DNA of 64,000 bases from Pseudomonas koreensis (GTDB taxonomy: Bacteria > Pseudomonadota > Gammaproteobacteria > Pseudomonadales > Pseudomonadaceae): NCBI RefSeq assembly GCF_025447595.1, contig NZ_JAOEJU010000015.1, positions 62,001 through 126,000 of the forward strand. The letters run 5' to 3'. Numbering within the stretch: the first letter of the stretch is position 1; the number at the start of each line of letters is the position of its first letter. This document shows positions 43,013 through 51,229 of this stretch, in pieces. Below the pieces are notes generated by a model. That model worked only from the letters and a program-made list of their open reading frames with translations, searched no databases and had not been told where the DNA came from. The translations under genes were made by a program, and so were the position numbers.

Positions 43013-44884
43013 ATGAGCTTTTTGCGCAACATGGCCGGCCTGCTGCTCGGCAGCGCGCTGCTGTGCAACGGGGCATCTGCGCTGGCCGGCGGCAGCTACG
43101 CGATGACGGTGTACGGCGAGGCGCCGAAATACCCCGCCGGTTTCCAGCACTTCGACTTCGTCAATCCCGACGCCCCGAAGGGCGGCTCGCTCAGCCGCGC
43201 TTCGATGGAGATCGGTCAGTACAACTACATCACCCCGTATGCTGATCAGGGCATTTCCGTGGTGCAGGTCAACGACTGGGTGTATTCACCGCTGGCGTTC
43301 CGCTCGCTGGACGAGCCCTACACCGTCTACGGTCTGGTGGCGCAATCCATGGAGCGCGATCCCGGCGGTCTGTGGGTGCGTTTCAAACTGAATCCCGAGG
43401 CGCGCTTCGCCGACGGCACACCGATCACTGCCGAGGACGTGCGCTACACCTTCGAACTGTTGATGACCAAGGGCAGCCTGAGTTATCGCCAGCAATACGC
43501 CGATGTACAGGACGTGCTGATCGAAGGCCCGCGACAGATTCGCTTCACCTTCAAGAACAACCTCAACCGCACCCTGGCGCTGGATCTGGCGTCGCTGCGA
43601 CCGGTGCCCGAGCACTGGTGGAAAACCCGCGACTTCGCCAACGGCGGCGGCTTCGAACCTCCGCTGGGCAGTGGCCCGTACCGGGTGAGCAAGGTCGACG
43701 CCGGGCGCAGCATCGGTTTCCAGCGCGATCCGCACTGGTGGGGCAAGGACCTGCCGGTCAGTCGCGGGCTGTACAACTTCGACAGCCTGACCGTGAACTT
43801 CTACGGCGACACCGACGTCGCCCGACAACTGCTGCAAGCTGGCGCGTTCGACTACAACCGCGAGTTTTCCTCGTCCGGCTACGTGGTCGGCTACGACAGC
43901 CCGGCCCTGCGCGACGGTCGCCTGCAACAAGCGATTCTCGCCCCGGACAAACCGACCAGCGCCCAGGGTTTTGTGTTCAACCTGCAGAACCCGTTGTTCA
44001 AGGATCGCCGCGTGCGTCAGGCGCTGAGCCTGCTGTGGGATTTCGAGTGGACCAACAAGCAGATGATGCGCGGCTTCTACGTGCGCCAGAACAGCTACTG
44101 GCCTAAGAGTGAAATGGCCGCCACCGCGCTGCCCGACGCCGGGGAGCTGGCGATCCTCGAACCGCTGCGCGGACAGATTCCGGACGAAGTTTTCAGTCGG
44201 GTCTATCAAGCGCCGAAAACCGATGGCAGCGGCTACATCCGCGACAAGCAGTTGCAAGCCCTGAAGCTGTTGGCCGAAGCCGGGTGGACGCCGAAAAACA
44301 ACCGGCTGGTGAACGCCGCCGGCGAGCCATTCGAATTTACCTTCCTCGACGGCCAGGGTGGCTTCGACCGCATGCTGCTGCCGTACAAGCGCACCCTGGC
44401 GCAGATCGGCATCACCCTGAATCTGCGGCGCATCGATTCGGCGCAGTACATCAACCGGCTCAACGCCCGGGACTACGACATGATCGTCACCAGCTTCCCC
44501 CGCAGCGGAGATCCGATCGTCTCGCCGGGCCGCGAGCTATACAGCCTGTATGCCTCACAAAGCGCGACCCAGGTCGGCAGCTCCAATTCGATGGTGCTGG
44601 CCGACCCGGCCGTGGACCGGCTGATCGACGGCCTGGTCCAGGCCAATACCCGCGACGCCATGGTGCGTTACGCCCGCGCCCTCGATCGGGTGCTGCAATG
44701 GGGTGACTACATGATTCCCAACTACTACTCCAAAGGCACGCCGACGGTGTATCAGAACCGTTTCGGCAGGCCGCCGGTGCAGCCGATCTACAGCGAAGGC
44801 CTCGACACCTGGTGGGAGGTCTCGACCAAGCCGCTGACCAATCAGCAAATGAGTGCCCTGCACCAACTCGCGGGGGGCCAGTGA
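43013..44884 (+). CDS. Peptide ABC importer, substrate-binding protein (YejA/NppA type)
   Basis: The 623-residue periplasmic protein of family 5 has a signal peptide ending near ASALAG. Marks of the YejA group are the opening MTVYGEAPKYPAGFQHFDF, NPDAPKGGS, and RFADGTPITAEDVRYTFE. Relatives bind oligopeptides and peptide-nucleotide antibiotics such as microcin C. ATG 43013 gives the signal peptide; upstream sequence comes from the REPIN. It is followed at once by two permeases and an ATPase. Confidence 0.9.
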   Translation: MSFLRNMAGLLLGSALLCNGASALAGGSYAMTVYGEAPKYPAGFQHFDFVNPDAPKGGSLSRASMEIGQYNYITPYADQGISVVQVNDWVYSPLAFRSLDEPYTVYGLVAQSMERDPGGLWVRFKLNPEARFADGTPITAEDVRYTFELLMTKGSLSYRQQYADVQDVLIEGPRQIRFTFKNNLNRTLALDLASLRPVPEHWWKTRDFANGGGFEPPLGSGPYRVSKVDAGRSIGFQRDPHWWGKDLPVSRGLYNFDSLTVNFYGDTDVARQLLQAGAFDYNREFSSSGYVVGYDSPALRDGRLQQAILAPDKPTSAQGFVFNLQNPLFKDRRVRQALSLLWDFEWTNKQMMRGFYVRQNSYWPKSEMAATALPDAGELAILEPLRGQIPDEVFSRVYQAPKTDGSGYIRDKQLQALKLLAEAGWTPKNNRLVNAAGEPFEFTFLDGQGGFDRMLLPYKRTLAQIGITLNLRRIDSAQYINRLNARDYDMIVTSFPRSGDPIVSPGRELYSLYASQSATQVGSSNSMVLADPAVDRLIDGLVQANTRDAMVRYARALDRVLQWGDYMIPNYYSKGTPTVYQNRFGRPPVQPIYSEGLDTWWEVSTKPLTNQQMSALHQLAGGQ

Positions 44885-44885
44885 C

Positions 44886-45950
44886 ATGTGGCGTTATCTG
44901 AGTCGACGTCTGTTGCTGATCATCCCGACGCTGCTGTGCATTCTGGTGGTCAACTTCGTCATCGTGCAGGCCGCGCCCGGCGGCCCAGTGGAACAGGCCA
45001 TCGCCCGCCTGCAAGGCTTCGGCGGGCACAGCATGGGCGGCGCCAGCGAGGTCACCGCGATCGGCGGTGCCGGGCGCAGCAGCCGTGGCCTGGACCCGGC
45101 GCTGATCGAAGATATCAAGCACCACTACGGTTTCGACAAGCCGATGCACGAACGCCTGTGGCTGATGCTCAAGAACTACGCGCAACTGGATCTGGGCAGC
45201 AGTTTCTTTCGCGGTGCCAAGGTCACCGACCTGATCGTGCAGAAGCTGCCAGTGTCGCTGTCCCTCGGTCTCTGGGCCACGCTGATCACCTACCTGATCT
45301 CGATCCCGCTGGGCATTCGCAAGGCAATCAAAAACGGCAGCGCATTCGATGTCTGGAGCAGCACGGCGATCATCGTCGGTTATGCGATGCCGGCGTTTCT
45401 GTTCGCGATCCTGTTGATCGTGGTGTTCGCCGGGGGCAGCTACGTCAACTGGTTTCCGGTGCAAGGTCTTGTCTCCGACAACTTCGACAGCCTGAGCCTG
45501 TGGGGCAAGGTCGGCGACTACCTCTGGCACCTGGTGTTGCCGGTGACAGCGCTGGTGATCGGCGGTTTTGCGACGTTGACGATCCTGACCAAGAACAGCT
45601 TCCTCAACGAGATCAGCCGCCAGTACGTGATCACCGCGCGCGCCAAGGGGCTGACCGAAAGACGTGTGCTCTACGGCCATGTGTTTCGCAACGCGATGCT
45701 GCTGGTGGTGGCCGGTGTGCCGTCGGCGTTGATCGAGGTGTTTTTCGCCGGCTCGCTGCTGATCGAAACCATCTTCAACCTCGATGGCCTCGGGCGCATG
45801 AGCTACGAAGCGGCGGTGTCGCGGGACTACCCGGTGGTGTTTGGCACGCTGTTTCTGTTCACCCTGTTCGGCCTGTTGATCAAGCTGATCGGCGACCTCT
45901 GCTACACCCTGCTCGACCCGCGCATCGACTTCTCGGCGAGGACTGCCTGA
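44886..45950 (+). CDS. Peptide ABC importer, permease (YejB type)
   Basis: The 354-residue inner-membrane protein has six helices. It has the DppB-type start (MWRYLSRRLLLIIPTLL) and the EAA loop (ITARAKGLTERRVLYGHVF). A long periplasmic stretch after helix 1 (GGAGRSSRGL and around) is usual for YejB. It begins 1 nt after the binding-protein stop and overlaps the next permease by one base. Confidence 0.92.
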   Translation: MWRYLSRRLLLIIPTLLCILVVNFVIVQAAPGGPVEQAIARLQGFGGHSMGGASEVTAIGGAGRSSRGLDPALIEDIKHHYGFDKPMHERLWLMLKNYAQLDLGSSFFRGAKVTDLIVQKLPVSLSLGLWATLITYLISIPLGIRKAIKNGSAFDVWSSTAIIVGYAMPAFLFAILLIVVFAGGSYVNWFPVQGLVSDNFDSLSLWGKVGDYLWHLVLPVTALVIGGFATLTILTKNSFLNEISRQYVITARAKGLTERRVLYGHVFRNAMLLVVAGVPSALIEVFFAGSLLIETIFNLDGLGRMSYEAAVSRDYPVVFGTLFLFTLFGLLIKLIGDLCYTLLDPRIDFSARTA

Positions 45951-46972
45951 TGTTCACACTCTCCCCTCTGGGCCGGCGGCGTATCGCGCAATTCAAGGCC
46001 AACCGTCGCGGGCGCTGGTCGCTGTGGCTGTTCATCGGGTTGTGCCTGATCTGCCTCGGCGGCGAACTGATCGCCAACGACAAGCCGCTGGTGATCCGCT
46101 ACCACGACGCCTTCTACTTTCCGATCCTCAGCGATTATCAGGAAACCGATTTCGGCGGCGAACTGCCGTTCCAGCCGGATTACGCCAGCAGTTACGTACA
46201 CAAACTGATCGAGGATCAGGGCGGCTGGATGCTGTTTCCGCCGATCCCGTTCAGCTACGACACGGTCAATTACGACCTCACGGAACCGGCGCCAAGCCCG
46301 CCGTCCTCCAGCAACTGGCTGGGCACCGATGATCAGGCGCGGGACGTGTTGGCGCGGGTGATTTTTGGCACGCGGATTTCGATTCTGTTCGCGCTGATCC
46401 TCACTGCCGTCAGTGCGCTGGTCGGCATCGTCGCCGGAGCGTTGCAGGGTTATTACGGCGGCTGGGTCGACTTGCTCGGGCAACGGGTGCTGGAGATCTG
46501 GTCGGGGCTGCCGGTGCTGTACCTGCTGATCATTTTGTCGGGGTTCGTCTCGCCGAGTTTCTGGTGGCTGCTGGGGATCATGGCGCTGTTTTCCTGGCTG
46601 GCACTGGTGGACGTGGTGCGCGCCGAGTTCCTGCGCGGGCGCAGCCTGGAATACGTCAAGGCCGCGCGGGCCCTGGGCCTGACGGACAGCGAGCTGATGC
46701 GCCGGCACATTCTGCCCAACGCCATGACCTCCACCCTGACCTACCTGCCGTTCATTCTGACCGGCGCCATCGCCACCCTCACCGCGCTGGATTTTCTCGG
46801 CTTCGGCATGCCCGCCGGCACCGCGTCGCTGGGTGAACTGATCGGCCAGGCCAAGCGCAATCTGCAAGCGCCGTGGCTGGGGCTGACGGCGTTTTTTGCC
46901 TTGGCGCTGATTCTGTCCCTGCTGGTGTTTATCGGCGAAGCTTGCCGTGACGCGTTCGATCCGCGATCCTGA
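45950..46972 (+). CDS. Peptide ABC importer, permease (YejE type)
   Basis: The 340-residue inner-membrane protein has the characteristic N-terminal periplasmic section (YETDF-like YQETDFGGELPFQPDY) before NWLGTDDQARDVLARVIFG. The EAA loop is VKAARALGLTDSELMRRHIL. It pairs with the YejB-type permease. The ATG overlaps the preceding TGA. Confidence 0.92.
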   Translation: MFTLSPLGRRRIAQFKANRRGRWSLWLFIGLCLICLGGELIANDKPLVIRYHDAFYFPILSDYQETDFGGELPFQPDYASSYVHKLIEDQGGWMLFPPIPFSYDTVNYDLTEPAPSPPSSSNWLGTDDQARDVLARVIFGTRISILFALILTAVSALVGIVAGALQGYYGGWVDLLGQRVLEIWSGLPVLYLLIILSGFVSPSFWWLLGIMALFSWLALVDVVRAEFLRGRSLEYVKAARALGLTDSELMRRHILPNAMTSTLTYLPFILTGAIATLTALDFLGFGMPAGTASLGELIGQAKRNLQAPWLGLTAFFALALILSLLVFIGEACRDAFDPRS

Positions 46973-46986
46973 TCCCCGGAGCTGAA

Positions 46987-48702
46987 ATGACCGACAACCT
47001 GATTGAAATCCGCGACCTGCGCGTCGCCTTCGCCGGGCACGAAGTGGTGCACGGCGTAAATCTCGACATCCGCCGTGGCGAGTGCCTGGCACTGGTCGGC
47101 GAGTCCGGCTCGGGCAAGTCGGTGACGGCCCATTCGATCCTGCGCTTACTGCCGGCCAAGACCGTCAGCAGCACGGGCAGCATCCGCTACAACGGCGTGG
47201 ACTTGCTGCACGCCAGCGAGCAGCAGATGCGCGGCTTGCGCGGCAATCGCATCGCGATGATTTTCCAGGAGCCGATGACCTCGCTGAACCCGCTGCACAC
47301 GGTGGAAAAACAGATCAGCGAAGTGCTCGAGATCCACAAGGGGCTCAAGGGCCGTGCCGCGCGCCAGCGCACGCTGGAGTTGTTGGAACTGGTGGGCATT
47401 CGCCAACCGTTGCAGCGCTTGAAGGCCTATCCGCACCAGCTCTCCGGCGGCCAGCGGCAACGGGTGATGATCGCCATGGCGCTGGCCAACGAACCGGAAT
47501 TGCTGATTGCCGACGAACCGACCACAGCGCTCGACGTGACCGTGCAGCAGAAAATTCTCGAACTGCTGATCGAGTTGCAGCAACGCCTCGGCATGTCGCT
47601 GCTGCTGATCAGTCACGACCTCAATCTGGTGCGGCGCATCGCCCAACGGGTGTGCGTGATGCGCCACGGGGAAATCGTCGAACAGGCCGATTGCGCAACG
47701 CTGTTCCGCGCACCGCAGCATGCTTACAGCCGCCTGCTGATCGAGGCGGAACCGACTGGCGCGCCGGTGCCGAGTCGCTACGATCACAACCTGCTGGAGG
47801 TGGATGATCTGAAAGTCTGGTTCCCGCTGCCCAAGGCGTTGTTCAGCCGCACCCAGGAGTACATCAAGGCCGTGGACGGCGTGAGTTTTCGTCTGCAACG
47901 GGGCAAGACCCTGGGGATTGTCGGCGAGTCCGGCTCGGGCAAGTCGACGCTGGGCCAGGCGATTCTGCGGCTGGTGGAATCCGAGGGCGATATTCGCTTC
48001 GGCAACAAGCAACTGACCCTGCTCAATCAGCGCTTGATGCGCCCGTTGCGCCGGCAGATCCAGGTGGTGTTCCAGGACCCGTTCGGCAGCCTCAGCCCAC
48101 GGATGTCGGTGCAACAGATCATCGCCGAAGGCCTGCTGACCCACAGCATCGGCACGGCCGAGGAGCGTGAGGCAGCGGTGATCCGCGTACTGGAGGAAGT
48201 CGGCCTCGACCCGCAGAGCCGCCATCGTTATCCCCACGAGTTCTCCGGCGGCCAGCGCCAGCGCATTTCCATCGCCCGGGCGCTGGTGCTGGAACCAGCG
48301 CTGATTCTGCTCGACGAGCCGACCTCGGCGCTGGATCGCACGGTACAGAAACAGGTGGTGGAATTGCTCCGGCAGTTGCAGATCCGCCATGGGCTGACGT
48401 ACCTGTTCATCAGCCATGACCTGGCGGTGGTGCATGCGCTGGCGCACGATTTGATGGTGATCAAGGACGGCAAGGTGGTGGAACAGGGAGCGTCGCGCCA
48501 GATTTTTGCGGCGCCGCAGCATGCGTATACCCAGGAACTCCTGAAAGCCTCCGGCCTGAAACCTGACAAAGATCCCTGTGGGAGCGAGCTTGCTCCGGGC
48601 GGCGATCCGACGAAGGCGTCGGATCAGTCAGCATTTTATGTGGCTGACACACCGTATTCGCGAGCAAGCTCGCTCCCACAGGGGGAAATCGGTGGGGCTT
48701 GA
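46987..48702 (+). CDS. Peptide ABC importer, duplicated ATPase (YejF type) with REP-encoded tail
   Basis: The 571-residue protein contains two complete ATP-binding cassettes. Each has Walker A (GESGSGKS, near 37 and 317), an LSGGQRQR / FSGGQRQR signature and Walker B (LLIADEPTT, LILLDEPTS). It powers the two permeases. The ordinary family end is near residue 527 (SGLKPD). The following 44 or so residues come from a REPIN read as coding sequence, so this tail is lineage-specific and probably disordered. Confidence 0.9.
   Translation: MTDNLIEIRDLRVAFAGHEVVHGVNLDIRRGECLALVGESGSGKSVTAHSILRLLPAKTVSSTGSIRYNGVDLLHASEQQMRGLRGNRIAMIFQEPMTSLNPLHTVEKQISEVLEIHKGLKGRAARQRTLELLELVGIRQPLQRLKAYPHQLSGGQRQRVMIAMALANEPELLIADEPTTALDVTVQQKILELLIELQQRLGMSLLLISHDLNLVRRIAQRVCVMRHGEIVEQADCATLFRAPQHAYSRLLIEAEPTGAPVPSRYDHNLLEVDDLKVWFPLPKALFSRTQEYIKAVDGVSFRLQRGKTLGIVGESGSGKSTLGQAILRLVESEGDIRFGNKQLTLLNQRLMRPLRRQIQVVFQDPFGSLSPRMSVQQIIAEGLLTHSIGTAEEREAAVIRVLEEVGLDPQSRHRYPHEFSGGQRQRISIARALVLEPALILLDEPTSALDRTVQKQVVELLRQLQIRHGLTYLFISHDLAVVHALAHDLMVIKDGKVVEQGASRQIFAAPQHAYTQELLKASGLKPDKDPCGSELAPGGDPTKASDQSAFYVADTPYSRASSLPQGEIGGA
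48577..48680. repeat. REPIN inside the end of the ATPase gene
   Basis: REP units GTGGGAGCGAGCTTGCTCC and its inverse lie at the ends of 104 bp. The element is entirely within the coding frame that ends at 48702. Confidence 0.88.
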
Positions 48703-48805
48703 AGTTTATTTTCCGGCCACTGCATCCAAACGCCTCCGTCACGGGTAGTCCCTGTAACAGCCCTCTTTCGGCTGTCAGCCGTTTACCCTTTTCGGAGAAG
48801 CACTG

Positions 48806-49327
48806 ATGAACATCACCCAACTGATCGGCCTCACCGGTTTGCTCGCCGTCGCCTCGACGAGCTTTGCCCAAAGCAGTTATCCCGACGCGATCAAGGTGCC
48901 GGACGGCCACAAGATCGCGATGGAAACCACCGGGGTCGGCGAGATCACCTACGAATGCCGGGACAAGGCCAATGTCGCCGGCCAGACCGAGTGGGTGTTC
49001 GTCGGCCCGAAAGCGGTGCTCAACGATCGCAGCGGCAAACAGGTCGGCACCTACTTCGGCCCGCCCGCCACCTGGCAGGCGCAGGACGGTTCGAAAGTCA
49101 CCGGCACGCAACTGGCCGTAGCGCCGTCGAGCCCCGGCAACCTGCCCTATCAACTGGTCAAGGCCAACCCCGCCGAGGGCAAAGGCGCCATGAGCGGCGT
49201 GAGCTACATCCAGCGCGTCGCGCTCAAGGGCGGCGTGGCGCCGGGCAGCGAATGCACGGCGGCGAACAAGGGCAAACAGGAAGTGGTGAAGTACCAGGCC
49301 GACTACATTTTCTGGGCGGCGAACTGA
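48806..49327 (+). CDS. DUF3455 family exported protein
   Basis: The 173-residue protein has a signal peptide to about SFAQ. The DUF3455 body has ITYECRDK, the WVFVGPKAVLNDRSGKQVG block and a second Cys (GSECTAANKG), which may form a disulfide with the first. It is similar to fungal and bacterial secreted proteins of unknown role. A hairpin ACAGCC / GGCTGT lies about 30 nt upstream of the start. It precedes the ECF sigma gene on the same strand. Confidence 0.82.
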   Translation: MNITQLIGLTGLLAVASTSFAQSSYPDAIKVPDGHKIAMETTGVGEITYECRDKANVAGQTEWVFVGPKAVLNDRSGKQVGTYFGPPATWQAQDGSKVTGTQLAVAPSSPGNLPYQLVKANPAEGKGAMSGVSYIQRVALKGGVAPGSECTAANKGKQEVVKYQADYIFWAAN

Positions 49328-49335
49328 ACCCGGCC

Positions 49336-49438
49336 CGTGGGAGCGAGCCTGCTCGCGAGGCGTCACGTCAGTCAGCATCAACTTCAATGAGGTAACGCTT
49401 TCGTCGGATCGCCACCCGGATCAAGCTCCCTCCCATGC
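49336..49438. repeat. Degenerate REPIN
   Basis: A left REP unit CGTGGGAGCGAGCCTGCTCGCGA is intact. The right half (ATCAAGCTCCCTCCCATG) is decayed. It lies between the DUF3455 gene and the sigma-factor gene. Confidence 0.65.
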
Positions 49439-49489
49439 GGATCGCGGTGTTGCCTGGATGTTTTGGTGAGGTTTGCTAGATTGCAGGAC

Positions 49490-50023
49490 ATGCCATTGCC
49501 CGAAACCGCGTTCGATTACGAAGCCCGCCTCGCCGCCTGTGCCCGCGGCGAGCGCGGGGCCCTGCGCGAATTGTATGTGCAGGAAAGTCCGCGCCTGCTC
49601 GGTGTGGCCCGCCGTCTGGTGCGTGATACGGCGCTGGCCGAAGACATCGTTCACGATGCATTCATCAAGATCTGGGCCGGTGCGGCGGGGTTCGATCCGG
49701 CGCGCGGTTCGGCCAGGGGCTGGATGTTCAGCGTGACCCGGCATCTGGCGCTGAATGCGCTGCGCAATCACGACCGGGAAACGCCGTTGAACGACAGCAA
49801 CGAATCACCCGCGATTGATGACGACTTCGACACCCTGGCGCAATCGACCCGCATCCATCGCTGCCTGCATCAACTGGAACCGCAACGCCGCCGCTGCATC
49901 CTTCACGCCTACGTCGACGGTTACAGCCACGCGCAGATCGCCCAACGCCTCGACACGCCGCTGGGCACCGTCAAAGCCTGGATCAAACGCAGCCTCAATG
50001 CGTTGCGGGAGTGCATGGGATGA
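49490..50023 (+). CDS. ECF sigma factor (SigK-like)
   Basis: The 177-residue protein has region 2 (LVRDTALAEDIVHDAFIKIW) and region 4 (YSHAQIAQRLDTPLGTVKAW). The stop overlaps the next gene in ATGA, and that gene is an RskA-like anti-sigma factor, so this is a regulator/anti-regulator pair. The start is uncertain: ATG 49490 has AGGA too close, while GTG 49466 has GGATG at better spacing. The target genes are probably nearby. Confidence 0.87.
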   Translation: MPLPETAFDYEARLAACARGERGALRELYVQESPRLLGVARRLVRDTALAEDIVHDAFIKIWAGAAGFDPARGSARGWMFSVTRHLALNALRNHDRETPLNDSNESPAIDDDFDTLAQSTRIHRCLHQLEPQRRRCILHAYVDGYSHAQIAQRLDTPLGTVKAWIKRSLNALRECMG

Positions 50024-50715
50024 CCACCGAATCGGCGCAGGAACGCGATGAACTGGCCAGCGAATACGTGCTCGGCACCCTCTCGGCCGAAGCGCGCGCC
50101 GAAGTGCAACGGCGCTTGCCCAACGAGCCCGAGCTGCAAGCGGCGGTGGATGCCTGGGAGCGGCGTCTGCTGGAACTGACCGACCTCGCCCCGGCGCATC
50201 AGCCCTCGTCGCAGCTGTGGCAACGCATCGAACGCAGTGTCGGGCAACTCACCCATAAAGTGGCGCCCGAGATTTCCTGGTGGAACCGTCTGTCGCTGTG
50301 GCGCGGATTGAGCGCTGCCGGGCTGGCCGCGACTCTGTTGCTGGGTTCGATCCTGTTGACCCAAACCACACCGAAACCGAGCTTTCTGGTGGTGCTGGTC
50401 GCCCCGCAGGACAAGGCGCCGGGCTGGGTGATCCAGGCCAGCAGCCCACGGGAGATTCAGTTGATTCCGCTGGGCGTGGTCGAGGTGCCGGCCGACAAGG
50501 CTCTGGAGTTCTGGACCAAGGCCGACGGCTGGCAGGGTCCGGTGTCGCTGGGGCTGGTCAAACCGGGCCAGGCGCTGTCGATCCCGCTGGACAAGCTGCC
50601 GCCGCTGCAACCGAACCAGTTGTTCGAGCTGACGCTGGAAGGCGCCACCGGCTCGCCGATCGGCAAACCCACCGGGCCGATCCAGGCGATTGGCCGCGCA
50701 GTGAAGGTGCTGTGA
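50020..50715 (+). CDS. RskA-like anti-sigma factor
   Basis: The 231-residue protein has a cytosolic N-terminal helix region (DELASEYVLGTLSAEARAEV) that lacks the His-x3-Cys-x2-Cys zinc motif, as in RskA. One membrane helix (about 96-113) and a periplasmic RskA domain follow. It should hold the sigma factor at the membrane until cut by regulated proteolysis. It overlaps the sigma gene by 4 nt. Confidence 0.87.
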   Translation: MTTESAQERDELASEYVLGTLSAEARAEVQRRLPNEPELQAAVDAWERRLLELTDLAPAHQPSSQLWQRIERSVGQLTHKVAPEISWWNRLSLWRGLSAAGLAATLLLGSILLTQTTPKPSFLVVLVAPQDKAPGWVIQASSPREIQLIPLGVVEVPADKALEFWTKADGWQGPVSLGLVKPGQALSIPLDKLPPLQPNQLFELTLEGATGSPIGKPTGPIQAIGRAVKVL

Positions 50716-50827
50716 CAAACCATCATCGGCGTCGATGTTCACCATCACGTCAATGAAGTTCTCTTAAAAAATCCCGGGCGTAACATCGGCTCCATACCAA
50801 ACAAACAACACCCCCGGAGCAAAAATC

Positions 50828-51151
50828 ATGAAACGCCAAGTCATCCTCAGCATTGCCCTTTCGGTTCTGGCCTTCAACGCATTTGCCGCCAAACCGGCCC
50901 ACACCATGATCGCCGAAGGTGGTTCGGATCGTCTGATCGAACGTCGCGTTGCCGAAGGTGGTTCGGATCGTCTGATCGAACGTCGCGTTGCCGAAGGCGG
51001 TTCGGATCGTCTGATCGAACGTCGCGTTGCTGAAGGTGGTTCGGATCGCCTGATCGAACGCCGCGTTGCTGAAGGTGGCTCGGATCGTCTGATTGAACGT
51101 CGCGTCGCTGAAGGTGGCTCGGATCGTCTGATCGAACGCCGCGTTGCCTGA
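50828..51151 (+). CDS. Secreted protein of six identical 13-residue repeats
   Basis: The 107-residue product has a signal peptide (MKRQVILSIALSVLAFNAFA) and a short linker (AKPAHTMI). Six tandem copies of AEGGSDRLIERRV and a final Ala complete it. The six 39-bp units (50912-51145) differ only at third codon positions, so every change is silent. Each unit ends in Arg-Arg, a possible protease site. It follows the ECF/anti-sigma pair by 112 nt and has its own terminator. Similar short AEGG-repeat proteins occur in fluorescent pseudomonads to my memory; function unknown. Confidence 0.8.
   Translation: MKRQVILSIALSVLAFNAFAAKPAHTMIAEGGSDRLIERRVAEGGSDRLIERRVAEGGSDRLIERRVAEGGSDRLIERRVAEGGSDRLIERRVAEGGSDRLIERRVA
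50912..51145 (+). repeat. Six tandem 39-bp coding repeats
   Basis: Units start at 50912, 50951, 50990, 51029, 51068 and 51107. Units 1 and 2 are identical; the others differ by one to four silent bases. Confidence 0.95.
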
Positions 51152-51178
51152 ATGAATGGCTTGACCGCAACAACCCAG

Positions 51179-51211
51179 AAAAAACCCGGCTCCCGTCAGC
51201 CGGGTTTTTTT
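51179..51211. terminator. Bidirectional terminator
   Basis: AACCCGGCT / AGCCGGGTT stem with A and T runs, between the repeat protein and the convergent DUF1615 gene. Confidence 0.9.
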
Positions 51212-51229
51212 ATTGCCTTTTGATCGTCC

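Noticed and set aside
44888..45949. Fusion of the YejE-type permease with an upstream 354-codon extension
   Set aside because: The extension is the shifted frame of the YejB-type permease; the real start is the ATG in TGATG at 45950.
50912..51145. Tandem 39-bp repeats as a CRISPR array
   Set aside because: Units are directly adjacent with no spacers and encode one continuous peptide repeat.
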